Counted from the first letter of the stretch, positions 18,573 to 27,038 are shown. The stretch is DNA of 64,000 bases from DASUPK01 sp963815665 (GCA_963815665.1 CAWFHN010000013.1:754708-818707), one strand, 5' to 3'. Numbers and translations: made by a program. Notes: a model not told the origin generated them from the letters alone.

Positions 18573-19395
18573 GGACCGCGGCCTGTGCCTCTCGCAGCAC
18601 CGCCAGGTCACCGGGCGTGCGCGCGGCGGCCACGTCGTAGCGCGCGCTCAGGTCGAGGGGCGCATCGTCCAGGCCTCCGCCGGCGAATTCGAGCGCGGCT
18701 CCGGCGCGCCGCGCGATCAGCTGGCCTGCGGCCGCATCGACCGACCTGCAGCTCCGCGTCGTGATCATGCCGTCGTAGCGGCCCGCCGCGACGTAGCAGA
18801 GGGCGACGGCGATCGAGCCCGGGGCGCGTATCCGGTAGGCGCGATCCCGGAGCACCTCTGCCGCCTTGATGACGCGCTCGGGCTTGGTGGCCTCGAGGGC
18901 GACCAGCTCGAGCCCGTCCCCCTTCGGCGTGTGCACGGGCCGGCCGTCCAGCGCCGCGTCGCCGTCGAGCGTGGCGACGAACTCCTCGCCGGCTCCGAAC
19001 TCGTAGACGTATCCGAGGGTCACGTCCGCCATCGAGTCTCCTTCCGCCACAGCGATGCTGACGCTGTGCAGCGGGATGGTCCGCCGGGCATTGAGCGAGC
19101 CGTCGATCGGATCGATCACGACCCGCAGGGGGGACTCGCCCCTGCCGAAGTCAACCGAGCCTCGCTCCTCGGAGACCGCCGTGAACTCGTGACCCGCCTC
19201 GTGCAGCCTCTCGAGCTCGTCGAAGATCGCGTCCTCGCAGAGGCGGTCGATGACCAGGGTGTGGTCGCCCCCCTCGCCGATGCCCTCGTATTGCGTGCGC
19301 GCCTCGATGCCCTGGTGCTCCCCGAAGATGCGCCGCTGCACCTCCACGGCCCTGCGGCAGGCCTCGATCCATTCCTCGTTGGAGGGCCTGGCCAC
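18565..19395 (-). CDS. Inositol monophosphatase family protein
   Basis: A 276-residue member of the Mg2+-dependent IMPase/FBPase superfamily. The metal-binding core DPIDGSLNA is near residue 94, an upstream SEERG supplies the first Glu, and a C-terminal RSCRSVDAAAGQLIARRAG corresponds to the second motif, where WD is usual. Here Trp-Asp is replaced by Val-Asp, but the Asp is kept. Likely substrates are inositol phosphate or another sugar phosphate. The GTG start at 19395 has TAACCT (minus strand, 19402-19407) six bases upstream, so the transcript is probably leaderless. The metalloprotease-like gene overlaps its end. Confidence 0.9.
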   Translation of the reverse strand: MARPSNEEWIEACRRAVEVQRRIFGEHQGIEARTQYEGIGEGGDHTLVIDRLCEDAIFDELERLHEAGHEFTAVSEERGSVDFGRGESPLRVVIDPIDGSLNARRTIPLHSVSIAVAEGDSMADVTLGYVYEFGAGEEFVATLDGDAALDGRPVHTPKGDGLELVALEATKPERVIKAAEVLRDRAYRIRAPGSIAVALCYVAAGRYDGMITTRSCRSVDAAAGQLIARRAGAALEFAGGGLDDAPLDLSARYDVAAARTPGDLAVLREAQAAVHA

Positions 19396-19401
19396 GCGGC
19401 C

Positions 19402-19469
19402 AGGTTAGCGAGCGTTTTCGCGCGACCAGCGGGAAGGCAGGCCGAGGCGGCAGATGCGTGCATTAGCCT
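19402..19469. promoter_or_regulatory. Divergent pair of leaderless-type promoters
   Basis: On the minus strand TAACCT (19402-19407) lies six bases before the GTG of the IMPase gene. On the plus strand TAGCCT (19464-19469) lies seven bases before the ATG of the helicase-nuclease gene. Neither gene has a Shine-Dalgarno sequence. Both hexamers fit TANNNT, so both transcripts would start at, or within a base or two of, the start codon. Confidence 0.65.
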
Positions 19470-19476
19470 GAAATCG

Positions 19477-22400
19477 ATGGGAGATACGCACGATCACGGG
19501 GTGCCTGGGCTGACCGAGCAGCAGGAGGCCGTCGTCGCTCACGGCGAGGGAGCACTCCTCGTCCTCGGGGCGGCCGGGGCCGGGCGGACGGAGGCCCTGG
19601 CGCGCAGGCTCGGGCTCCTGGTCGGCGAGGGCAGCCGGCCCCTCGTCCTGACGCGATCGGTCGCAAGCGCGAATCGGATTCGGACCCGTGCCGAGGCGGC
19701 GATCGAGACGGCCTATGAGGAGCTGGTCGTCCACACTCACCCCGCGGCGGCCGCCCGGCTGCTCAGGGAGCACGCGACCGAGGCCGGCCTGGATCCGTTC
19801 TTCGAGTCGCTGAGCCCGGCCGAGAGGCTCGCGATGCTGCTCGACCGGCTCGACGAGCTGCCTCTGCGCCGTCACGAGATCCGAGGGAACCCGGCCGGCC
19901 TGCTGGCCCGGATCGTCGATCGGATCGACGCCCTCAAGTCCGCCGGGGTGACGGCCGAGCGATTCCGCGGCTGGTCGGAGGAGCTGGCGGGCGGCAGCCA
20001 ATCGGACCGTGACTCGGCTGCCAGGGAGCGTGAGTTTGCCCAGATCTACGAGCTGCATGACTCGATGCTGCGCGCGGCGGGCGCGATGGACGACACCGAT
20101 GCGGTGCTGGAGCTGACCCGGCTGCTCGGTGAGCGACCGGCGCTCGCGGAGGCGGTTTCGAAGCGCTTTCCGCATCTGATGGTCGACGAGGCCGAGGACG
20201 CCTGTCCCGCGGAGCGCTCGCTGATCGAGGCGCTGGCCCGCGGAGCGGAGAGCACCGTCCTGTCCTGCGATGACGAGCAGGCCAGGGCGCCGTGCGGTGC
20301 CGCGTCGGCCTGGGCGCGCCAGACGCTCGCCGCCGGGGAGATTGTCCTCGAGCCGAGCTGGCGCTACGGGGGCGATCTGCTGGACGCGGCGCACGCCGTG
20401 GTAGCCCAGGCGGAACGCGGTGCTGAGGTGGCCCGTCGTGCGGCCGGGCCCGCGACGCGGGTGCGCTTCTGGTGCGGGGCCAACGATCGCGCCGAGGCCC
20501 AGGCCGTCGCCCGCGACATCGAGTCGGCGCTCGCGGCGGGCGAGGTGAAGATGGCGGAGGTCTGCGTGGCGGTTCCGCGGGGAGGCGGCCGGGCTCGCGC
20601 CATTGCCGCCGCGCTCGAGGAGCGCCGCGTGCCCTATCGCCTCACCGGTCCTGGCGCCTTCTTCCAGCGGCCCGAGGTGCGCGACGTGATCGCCTGGCTT
20701 CGCCTGCTCGCCGACCCGACGGACGCGGCCGCCGCCGTGCGCGCCCTGAGCCGCCCGCCGGTGGAGCTGCGATCGGTCGACCTGGCCCGCTGCACGACGA
20801 TCGCGCGGCGACGCAAGCTCGACATGGTCTCGGCCCTCGAGGCATCGCTCGAGAGCCCGCAGATCCCGCCCGAGGCCCGCGATCGCATCCGCGAGTTCCT
20901 TCAGCTTCATCGCGCCGCAGCCCGGGCGATGGGCGAGATGCGCGCAGACGTCTTCGTTCGGCGCCTGATCGAGCGGATCGGCTTTCGCCGGCACCGCCTG
21001 TTCGCCGCGCACCCCGAGGCCGCCGAGCGGCTTCGCAACCTCTCCCGGCTCGGGGAGCTCGCCGCGGCGTGGACCCGGCGCGAGCCGACGGGATCGAACC
21101 GCGATTTCGTCCGCTACCTGGTCGCCGTCTCCGAGGCGGGCGTTGCGCCGGTCGAGGAACCGGTCGAGCCGATGGCGGACGCGGTTCGCGTGATGCCGCT
21201 CGAGCGCACCAAGGGACTCGAGTTCTCGCGCGTGTACGTCGTCGGGCTCCACGCCGGGGCGGTGCCGGGCTCACCGCCGGCCGGACCCCCCGCTGTCCCC
21301 CCGGGCGCCGGAGGCGGCGGGCCGTCCCACGAGGACGAGGCGCGCCGGCTGCTCTACGTGGCGATGACACGTGCCAAGGACGAGCTGGTCCTGTCGCGAC
21401 CGGCCGTCACCCAGGAGGGCAACGTCCGCCCATCGCCCCTCTATGAGGACGCTCGGGCGGTGCTCGATGCGGGGGAGCAGGAGCAGGGTGAGGAACTCTT
21501 CGGGCCCGCCGAGGGTCTGCAGGCCACCTACCGGATGATCCAGGACGAGGTGCTGGAGGAGGCCTGGAAGGCCGGCGGGAAGCTGCGAGAGCCCCGCCTG
21601 GACACCTACGTCGACGTGACCCGGGCCGTCGCCCGCTTCCTCGAGCTGGTCAAGCTGGCCGGGCTGATCCAGGGATCCGACGAGGAGCCGGTCACCGATG
21701 CTCTGGCGGCGACCAACGACCTCCTGGATCACGCGATCTCCCCGGAGCAGCGCAGCGCCCTGCACGACTCCGGCCTCGATGCGTATCTGCTGGACGAGGA
21801 GGGCGCGGCCAAGCGCCGGCGCGAGCTGATCGAGCAGCGTGACGAGCCCTCCCTCGAGGCCTTCCTGCCACGGAGGGGCGAGGGGCTCGCGCTCTCAGCG
21901 ACCGACATCGGGCTCTACCGGACCTGCCCCCTCAAGTACAAGTTCGCGCGGGTCTTCGGCATTCCCCAGGAGACGACGATCAACCAGCGCTTCGGAATCG
22001 TCATCCACCAGGTTCTGGAGCGTTTCCACGGCTCGCCGTCGACGGCGGCCCCGAACACCACCGCCGGATCGAGCGAGAGCGGCGAGGCGGACGCCGGCAG
22101 CCTGGAGCGGCTGATGGCGCTCTTCGGCTCCGCCTGGCGCAGGTCGGGCTTCGGAGAGTCCGACGATGAGCTCCAGTTCCGCGAGAAGGCGATCGACGCG
22201 CTCCGCCGCTACCACGCCCGCGAGGTCGCGAGCGGCTCGCACCCTCGCTGGGTCGAGCGCAAGTTCGACTTCCGCATCGGCCCGCACCATCTGCGCGGCC
22301 GCGTCGACCGCGTCGACCAGCTGCCCGGCGGGGGCTACGAGCTGATCGACTACAAGACCGGCGACCCGAAGCCACCGCGCGAGCTCGAGTCCGACGTCCA

Positions 22401-22647
22401 GCTCGCGATCTACCGGCTGGCGGCCAGGGAGGCCTGGCGGCTCGAGGGGGCTGCCGGCAGCTACTGGTACGTGCTCGCCGACGAGAAGGTCGCCGTCGGC
22501 GCCTCGCCCGACGACCTCGAGCGGGTCGAGGGAGTGGTGCTGGAGGTCGGAGAGGGGATCCTCGGCCAGGACTTCGAGCCGCGCCCATCCCCGGAGATCT
22601 GCTCCTGGTGTGACTTCCGCCTGATCTGCCCCGCCTCCGAAGCGTGA
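19477..22647 (+). CDS. AdnA/UvrD-like helicase with C-terminal Fe-S PD-(D/E)XK nuclease; altered Walker A
   Basis: A 1,056-residue protein with the layout of AdnA (AdnAB helicase-nuclease, end resection of double-strand breaks): an SF1 motor about 1-700 and a RecB-type nuclease about 800-1,056. The Walker A reads GAAGAGRT (31-38), with Arg37 where Lys is expected. Motif II is LMVDEAEDACP and the motif III region LSCDDEQARAP is degenerate; LYVAMTRAKDEL (motif VI) is intact. The nuclease has GRVDRVD and YELIDYKTG. One Cys (TCPLKYKF) plus three C-terminal Cys (ICSWCDFRLICP) match the 4Fe-4S clasp of AddB/AdnA nucleases. The motor may be vestigial. No adnB partner adjoins it; the SMR gene follows. 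Start ATG at 19477 (leaderless type). Confidence 0.88.
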   Translation: MGDTHDHGVPGLTEQQEAVVAHGEGALLVLGAAGAGRTEALARRLGLLVGEGSRPLVLTRSVASANRIRTRAEAAIETAYEELVVHTHPAAAARLLREHATEAGLDPFFESLSPAERLAMLLDRLDELPLRRHEIRGNPAGLLARIVDRIDALKSAGVTAERFRGWSEELAGGSQSDRDSAAREREFAQIYELHDSMLRAAGAMDDTDAVLELTRLLGERPALAEAVSKRFPHLMVDEAEDACPAERSLIEALARGAESTVLSCDDEQARAPCGAASAWARQTLAAGEIVLEPSWRYGGDLLDAAHAVVAQAERGAEVARRAAGPATRVRFWCGANDRAEAQAVARDIESALAAGEVKMAEVCVAVPRGGGRARAIAAALEERRVPYRLTGPGAFFQRPEVRDVIAWLRLLADPTDAAAAVRALSRPPVELRSVDLARCTTIARRRKLDMVSALEASLESPQIPPEARDRIREFLQLHRAAARAMGEMRADVFVRRLIERIGFRRHRLFAAHPEAAERLRNLSRLGELAAAWTRREPTGSNRDFVRYLVAVSEAGVAPVEEPVEPMADAVRVMPLERTKGLEFSRVYVVGLHAGAVPGSPPAGPPAVPPGAGGGGPSHEDEARRLLYVAMTRAKDELVLSRPAVTQEGNVRPSPLYEDARAVLDAGEQEQGEELFGPAEGLQATYRMIQDEVLEEAWKAGGKLREPRLDTYVDVTRAVARFLELVKLAGLIQGSDEEPVTDALAATNDLLDHAISPEQRSALHDSGLDAYLLDEEGAAKRRRELIEQRDEPSLEAFLPRRGEGLALSATDIGLYRTCPLKYKFARVFGIPQETTINQRFGIVIHQVLERFHGSPSTAAPNTTAGSSESGEADAGSLERLMALFGSAWRRSGFGESDDELQFREKAIDALRRYHAREVASGSHPRWVERKFDFRIGPHHLRGRVDRVDQLPGGGYELIDYKTGDPKPPRELESDVQLAIYRLAAREAWRLEGAAGSYWYVLADEKVAVGASPDDLERVEGVVLEVGEGILGQDFEPRPSPEICSWCDFRLICPASEA

Positions 22648-22657
22648 TCTAGCTCAC

Positions 22658-22690
22658 GTACATATGTACAGGTTTCTAGTACATTTGTAC
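22658..22690 (+). promoter_or_regulatory. Tandem palindromic operators upstream of SMR-tetR operon
   Basis: A perfect 12-bp palindrome GTACATATGTAC (22658-22669) and a near copy GTACATTTGTAC (22679-22690) lie 21 bp apart, two helical turns, right before the SMR start codon at 22695. The second overlaps a candidate -10 (TACATT, 22680-22685). The AT-rich sequence stands out in GC-rich surroundings. The TetR regulator encoded second in the operon is the obvious ligand, giving autoregulation. Confidence 0.8.
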
Positions 22691-22694
22691 AACC

Positions 22695-23018
22695 ATGTTG
22701 GCTTGGATCTATCTCTCGGCGGCCATCGCGACCGAAGTGGTCGGCACCGTCTTCCTCCGCTACACGGACGGGTTCACCCGGCCGGGGCCGTCGATCTTCG
22801 TGATCGTCACCTATGTCGCCTCCCTGTGGCTGACCGCCCTGGCCCTGAGGAGCCTCGAGATCAGCCTCGCCTATGCCGTCTGGGCGGGCGTGGGCACCGC
22901 CGCGATCGCCGTGATCGGCATGGCGGCTCTCGGCGAATCGGTGAACGCGCTGAAGCTGGCAAGCATCCTGCTGGTGATCGGCGGGGTTGTCGGGCTGAAC
23001 CTCTCGGGCGCGAACTAG
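22695..23018 (+). CDS. Small multidrug resistance (SMR) family transporter
   Basis: A 107-residue, four-helix inner-membrane protein of the EmrE/SugE family. Helix 1 reads AWIYLSAAIATEVVGTVFLRY with the essential Glu14 (counting from Met1). LEISLAYAVWAGVGTA and the final LLVIGGVVGLNL segment are characteristic. These proteins work as antiparallel dimers exporting cationic drugs, guanidinium or small amines by proton exchange. It is followed 6 nt later by a tetR gene and preceded by two palindromic operators, so expression is probably inducible by the exported compound. It is a single gene rather than a paired two-subunit SMR. Confidence 0.94.
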   Translation: MLAWIYLSAAIATEVVGTVFLRYTDGFTRPGPSIFVIVTYVASLWLTALALRSLEISLAYAVWAGVGTAAIAVIGMAALGESVNALKLASILLVIGGVVGLNLSGAN

Positions 23019-23024
23019 TCTGAG

Positions 23025-23612
23025 ATGGCCATGGCGGAACAGGCCACCCAGGGGCGGCGCGAGCAGATCCTGGAGGCGGCCCTGCGCGTGATCGGACGCT
23101 CCGGCCGTGAGTCCGTGACCCACCGGGCGGTCGCCGAGGAGGCGGGGGTCCCTCTCGGGTCGACGACCTACTACTTCGACTCGCGCGATGACCTCTTGCG
23201 GCAGGCTCTGGAATACGTCGCCGTCCATGAGGTCAAGCGTTACGGCCGGCTCGGCGAGGAGCTGCGCTCGGTCAAATCGGGGCGAGAGCTGGCGGACCGC
23301 TTGCTGTCGGAGCTGGTCTCGGCTGCGGAGGACCGGGTCGCCTACATCGCCGAGTACGAGCTGTGGCTGGAGGCCGGCCGGCGACCGGAGCTGCGCGAGG
23401 CGGCCCAGAGCTGGTGCGACGCGGAGCAGCGCTCGGTCGCCGGAGCGATGGAGGCGCTGGGCAGCAGCGATCCCCGCGCCGACGCCAGTTTGGTCGTCGC
23501 TGTCCTCGACGGCCTGGGCGAGCGGGTGCTGGCGCGCGAGGAGGACCCGGCGCAGGCGGCCAAGGAGCTGCGGCCGGAGCTCCGGCGCCTGATCGAGCGC
23601 CTGATCCGCTAG
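23025..23612 (+). CDS. TetR family repressor (of the SMR operon)
   Basis: A 195-residue regulator. The N-terminal HTH spans about 10-55, with ILEAALRVIGRSGRESVTHR, then VAEEAGVPLGSTTYYFDSRDD, the typical TetR recognition helix and Tyr-Tyr-Phe turn. The remaining helical domain would bind the inducer. Two start codons lie close together (ATG 23025 and 23031). The SMR stop codon lies inside a TAGTCT hexamer (23016-23021), so a second, internal promoter giving a leaderless tetR mRNA is possible. Its likely targets are the GTACAT-type palindromes upstream of the SMR gene. The 3' end overlaps the convergent PAC2 gene by 4 nt. Confidence 0.93.
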   Translation: MAMAEQATQGRREQILEAALRVIGRSGRESVTHRAVAEEAGVPLGSTTYYFDSRDDLLRQALEYVAVHEVKRYGRLGEELRSVKSGRELADRLLSELVSAAEDRVAYIAEYELWLEAGRRPELREAAQSWCDAEQRSVAGAMEALGSSDPRADASLVVAVLDGLGERVLAREEDPAQAAKELRPELRRLIERLIR

Positions 23613-24472
23613 CCGTCGCCCTGCTGGCGCAGGTAGCGCTCGAAGTCGCGGGCGAGTGACTCCCCCGAGGGGACGTCGTCCTCGATGTCGAGGCTCTCGG
23701 CCTGCTCAGCCTCCAGGCGCTGGACCAGCTCCTCGATTTCAGGGTTGGCCGCGACCGCCCGGCTCACCTGGTTCTCGTAGGAATCGGACTCCTCCTCCAG
23801 GCCGGAAGCCTCGACCGCGACGCCCACCAGCCCCTCGAGCCGTCGCAGCAGCGCCAGGGCCGCCTTCGGGTTCGGGACCGCCGCGACGTAGTGCGGAACG
23901 GCGGCCCAGAGGCTGGCCGACGGGATTCCCCGCCGGTGGCACGCGTCATGCAGGACTCCGACGACGCCGGTGGGTCCTTCGTAGCTGGAACGAGCCAGGT
24001 CGAGGCGGGCGACCAGCTCCTCATCCGAGGCGAGGCCGGTGATCGGCACCGGCAGCGTGTGCGCGACGTCGGCGATCAGGGCGCCGAGCGTGACCACCAT
24101 CTCGACTCCCAGCATCTCCGCCGCGTCGGCGATGCCATCGGCGAAGGTTCGCCAGCGCAGGTTCGGCTCGGTGCCGGCGAGCAGCAACAGGTCGCTCTGG
24201 GCGCCGGCCGGGGTGGCTGCGAGCAGGACGTTGCCGGGCCACTCGATCTCGCGGGTCTGGCCCTCGGTCATCCGGATGGTCGGCCTGTTGGCCTGGAAAT
24301 CGAAGAACTCCTCGGGGTCGATCTGCGCGATGACCTCGGCGTCGAGCGACTCAGCCGCTGTGGTGAGAGCTGTCGTGGCCGAGCCCGCCGCGTCGTTCCA
24401 GCCGGCGAAAGCGCAAACGAGGACCGGAGATCGAAGCTGCGGAGGCTCGGCCTCCCAGGCGAGCGCGTCCAT
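23609..24472 (-). CDS. PAC2 family protein
   Basis: A 287-residue PAC2 (proteasome assembly chaperone 2-like) protein of the type widespread in actinobacteria. Near the N-terminus VLVCAFAGWNDAAGSATTAL is the family signature; ELVARLDLARSSYEGPTGVVG and AVPHYVAAVPNPKAALALL are also conserved stretches. The C-terminal 50 residues are acidic and likely coiled coil. Whether bacterial members act on the proteasome is unresolved. The ATG at 24472 is preceded by TAGTCT (minus strand, 24479-24484) at six bases and no ribosome binding site, so it is probably leaderless. Confidence 0.9.
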   Translation of the reverse strand: MDALAWEAEPPQLRSPVLVCAFAGWNDAAGSATTALTTAAESLDAEVIAQIDPEEFFDFQANRPTIRMTEGQTREIEWPGNVLLAATPAGAQSDLLLLAGTEPNLRWRTFADGIADAAEMLGVEMVVTLGALIADVAHTLPVPITGLASDEELVARLDLARSSYEGPTGVVGVLHDACHRRGIPSASLWAAVPHYVAAVPNPKAALALLRRLEGLVGVAVEASGLEEESDSYENQVSRAVAANPEIEELVQRLEAEQAESLDIEDDVPSGESLARDFERYLRQQGDG

Positions 24473-24552
24473 GTTTCGAGACTAGCGAGTCGGGCGCATC
24501 GAGCACCCCGGTCGACGGCGTAGGCGTCCGGTCGAATCTGAAAACTCAGTGC

Positions 24553-25440
24553 ATGGAAGCCACCGCCGCCGCGACGCAGATCGCCGAGTTACATCCCGGG
24601 CAGCGCTTTCGCGGCGTCTACGCGTGCGCTCGAAAGGACCGGCTGTCGGCGCGCAACGGCTCCATCTACCTGAACCTGGAGCTGCGTGACCGCAGCGGCG
24701 CAATCCCGGCGCGCGTATTCCGGGAGGTCGATCGCCTCGGAGCGCGTTTCAAGCGCGGCGACGCCATCCGCGTGTCCGGCAAGGTGGAGCGCTTCCGCGG
24801 CGAGCTGGTGGCGGAGGTGGACGAGATCGAGCCGCTCGAGGACGCCGAGCTCGACCCAGCCGAGTTCCTGCCCGCCGCGTACAGGGACGCCGGCGAGCTC
24901 GAGGGGTTCCTCGAGCACCTGACGCGGGAGGTCCACGACGCCCCGCTGCGCGAGGTCGTCGACCGGGTGCTCTTCACCGAGCCGGTGGCTGCGGAGTTTC
25001 GCCGCGCCCCCTGCACCCGGGCGGGCCACCACGCCTACCTGGGCGGCCTGGTCGAGCACACGGTCGCGGTCGGCACGCTCGTCGGTGAGGTCTGCCAACT
25101 CCATCCCCGGCTCAACTCGGACGTCCTGATGGCCGCGGCGCTGCTGCATGACGTCGGCAAGGTGCGCGAGTTCAGCTACGGCGCGGAATTCGGGATCACG
25201 GAGGAGGGCAGGCTGATCGGTCACCTGGCGCTGGGGGCCGAGATCGTCGGCTCCGCCGCGGGGGGGCTGTCTCCGGAGCGCCGCGCCGCGCTGCTCCACT
25301 GCGTTCTCTCGCACCACGGGGCGGACGGGAATCGGTCGGGCGCGGGAGGCCGGGGGTTCGGGACGCCCGAGGCGCTCGCCCTGTACCGGCTCAACGCTCT
25401 CGACGCCGGTGTCAAGGGCGCGCTCGAGCACGGGCTCTAG
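24553..25440 (+). CDS. YhaM-like OB-fold/HD-domain 3'-5' exoribonuclease
   Basis: A 295-residue protein with an N-terminal OB-fold (residues 15-95, with YLNLELRDRSGAIPARVF) and a C-terminal HD domain. Metal ligands are visible in YLGGLVEHTVAV, ALLHDVGKVREF, GHLALGAEI and LHCVLSHHG. This is the plan of Bacillus YhaM, a Mn2+-dependent 3'-5' exonuclease acting on RNA and single-stranded DNA. It sits 80 nt from the divergent PAC2 gene and ends 20 nt from the convergent HD-GYP gene. The family call is firm; activity here is inferred. Confidence 0.85.
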   Translation: MEATAAATQIAELHPGQRFRGVYACARKDRLSARNGSIYLNLELRDRSGAIPARVFREVDRLGARFKRGDAIRVSGKVERFRGELVAEVDEIEPLEDAELDPAEFLPAAYRDAGELEGFLEHLTREVHDAPLREVVDRVLFTEPVAAEFRRAPCTRAGHHAYLGGLVEHTVAVGTLVGEVCQLHPRLNSDVLMAAALLHDVGKVREFSYGAEFGITEEGRLIGHLALGAEIVGSAAGGLSPERRAALLHCVLSHHGADGNRSGAGGRGFGTPEALALYRLNALDAGVKGALEHGL

Positions 25441-25460
25441 GCCGACCGCGTCTCGAGGGA

Positions 25461-26954
25461 CTACTTGTTCGGCCCCTGGGCGTTGCCGGAGTTGCCGGGC
25501 GGGGAGCCCGCACCGGCGTCGGAGCCGGTCGGACCAGAACTGCTCTGACCCGAGCCTCCACCGCTGGAGCTTCCGTTGCCTCCATTGGAGCTGCCGTTGC
25601 CTCCACCGGAGCTGCCGCCGCCCTCGGTGGAGCCGTTGCCGCCGGAGCCGGAAGGGCGGGCGTTGCCCGATCCATGATTCGCCGATGAGCCGGACGTCCC
25701 CGCGCTTCCCTGGTGCGATCCGCCGTTATGTGAGCCAGTGGGGTGCGGCGCGCCCTGGTGCGAGGCATTGCCGTGTCCGGAAGCCCGGTGGGGCGCCTTC
25801 GCCGCGGCGCTCTTGCCGTGATCGGCCTCCGACTTGCCGTTTCCCTTCCCCTTGCCGGGATTGCCGGTGGTGTCCCCGGTGCCGGGAGCACCATTCGCGC
25901 CGGGCTTCGGCCCGGCGTTCTCGCTGTGGAGCGTTCCCGGCAGTCCCGGATGCAGCGGGCGGGGCCCCAGTGTCCCGCCTGGACCCCCTGCGCCGAGGCC
26001 GCCGACCGGCACCGCGACGCCGGGGCAGGCGGCGGTCCCGCAGGCGGGAGGCGGACTGGGCGCCGAGCCGCCCTGGAGCGGCGGGGCCGTCGGCTCGCCG
26101 AGAAGCCCGGAGCGGGCGATCGCCGTCCCGGCCCCGCCGACCACGAGGCACATGAAGAGGGCGAGGAGCCGGGCCGAGCGGCCGGTGCCCCGCGGTCGCC
26201 GCCGGCGCTCGCGGACGACCTCGACGAGCTCTTGGACGACGTCGGGATCGAACTGGCTGCCGGCGCACCGCCGGACCTCCTGCAGCGCCTCGTCCGCGGA
26301 GCTGCCGGGCCGGTAGGGGCGGTCGCTGCGGATCGCGTGAAAGGCGTCGGCACAGAAGATGATCCGGCTGCCCAGCGGTATCTCCGCCCCACCGAGTCCG
26401 TCTGGATACCCGCCACCGTCCCAGCGCTCGTGCGAGTGACGCACCAGACGGCCCACCTGCGCGAGCTCAGCGACCGAGCTCAGGATCTCCTGGCCCATGA
26501 CCGTGTGCCGGCGCATCATCCTCCATTCCTCGTCAGTCAGAGGTCCGGGCTTCTCGAGAATCCGGCTCGGGATCAACACCTTCCCGATGTCATGCAGGCG
26601 CGCCGCCGCGAGCAGGTCGCCTTCCTCGGTGCCCGCGATCCCCATTCGCTCACCGATGGCCTCGGCGATCAGGACGACGTCGCTTGAATGCTCCGCCGTG
26701 CCGGCACTCGCCTCGGCGAGAATCGCCGAGCACACGTCGATTGCGATCTCCTGGATGCTGGGAGTCTCCGTCGCGCCGTTGCCGTTGCGCCGGACACGCC
26801 CATTGCCGTTGCCGTTGGCGCCGGAGCTGACAGCCTCGCCCAACCTGCGTGCCAGAGCGTCTGCGGTCTCGCCGCCCGGGACCCTGATCCTGTCGCGCTG
26901 TGCTGGCATCGCATTGGAAGGGCCCCATCCCCCGGAGGCCAATATTCTGCCCAC
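25461..26954 (-). CDS. HD-GYP domain protein with C-terminal TM helix and low-complexity tail
   Basis: A 497-residue protein. Residues 45-60 are an Asn/Gly linker. Residues about 70-255 are an HD-GYP phosphodiesterase domain with LHDIGKVLIP and HERWDGGGYPDGL intact. A basic stretch (RERRRRPRGTGR) precedes one transmembrane helix (LLALFMCLVVGGAGTAIA, about 272-290). The last 205 residues are Pro/Gly/Ser/Asn/His-rich and should lie outside the cell by the positive-inside rule. The start is GTG at 26954 with GGAGGAG about 10 nt upstream; ATG at 26909 is the alternative. There is no GGDEF or sensor domain. The tail could be a wall-spanning stalk; its role is unknown. Confidence 0.88.
   Translation of the reverse strand: MGRILASGGWGPSNAMPAQRDRIRVPGGETADALARRLGEAVSSGANGNGNGRVRRNGNGATETPSIQEIAIDVCSAILAEASAGTAEHSSDVVLIAEAIGERMGIAGTEEGDLLAAARLHDIGKVLIPSRILEKPGPLTDEEWRMMRRHTVMGQEILSSVAELAQVGRLVRHSHERWDGGGYPDGLGGAEIPLGSRIIFCADAFHAIRSDRPYRPGSSADEALQEVRRCAGSQFDPDVVQELVEVVRERRRRPRGTGRSARLLALFMCLVVGGAGTAIARSGLLGEPTAPPLQGGSAPSPPPACGTAACPGVAVPVGGLGAGGPGGTLGPRPLHPGLPGTLHSENAGPKPGANGAPGTGDTTGNPGKGKGNGKSEADHGKSAAAKAPHRASGHGNASHQGAPHPTGSHNGGSHQGSAGTSGSSANHGSGNARPSGSGGNGSTEGGGSSGGGNGSSNGGNGSSSGGGSGQSSSGPTGSDAGAGSPPGNSGNAQGPNK
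25500..25680 (-). repeat. Low-complexity Gly/Ser/Asn-coding repeats
   Basis: Imperfect tandem units of about 21 bp encode runs such as GGGNGSSNGGNGSSSGGG near the C-terminus of the HD-GYP protein. The third positions vary little, which suggests recent slippage-type expansion. It is the most repetitive stretch in the window besides the two repeat proteins at 16.9 and 52.4 kb. Confidence 0.7.
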
Positions 26955-27038
26955 TCGGCCGGTCTCCTCCGATCCCAGCCTCGCCTGCCGGCCAAGTGTT
27001 ACACCGGACCAGGCCGGGGAAATACCAAGTACCCGTGA

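Noticed and set aside
18544..19476. Extension of the helicase-nuclease frame upstream of 19477
   Set aside because: This stretch is antisense to the IMPase gene and lacks family similarity. The ATG at 19477 gives the normal UvrD start (LTEQQEAVVAHGEGALLVLG-type).
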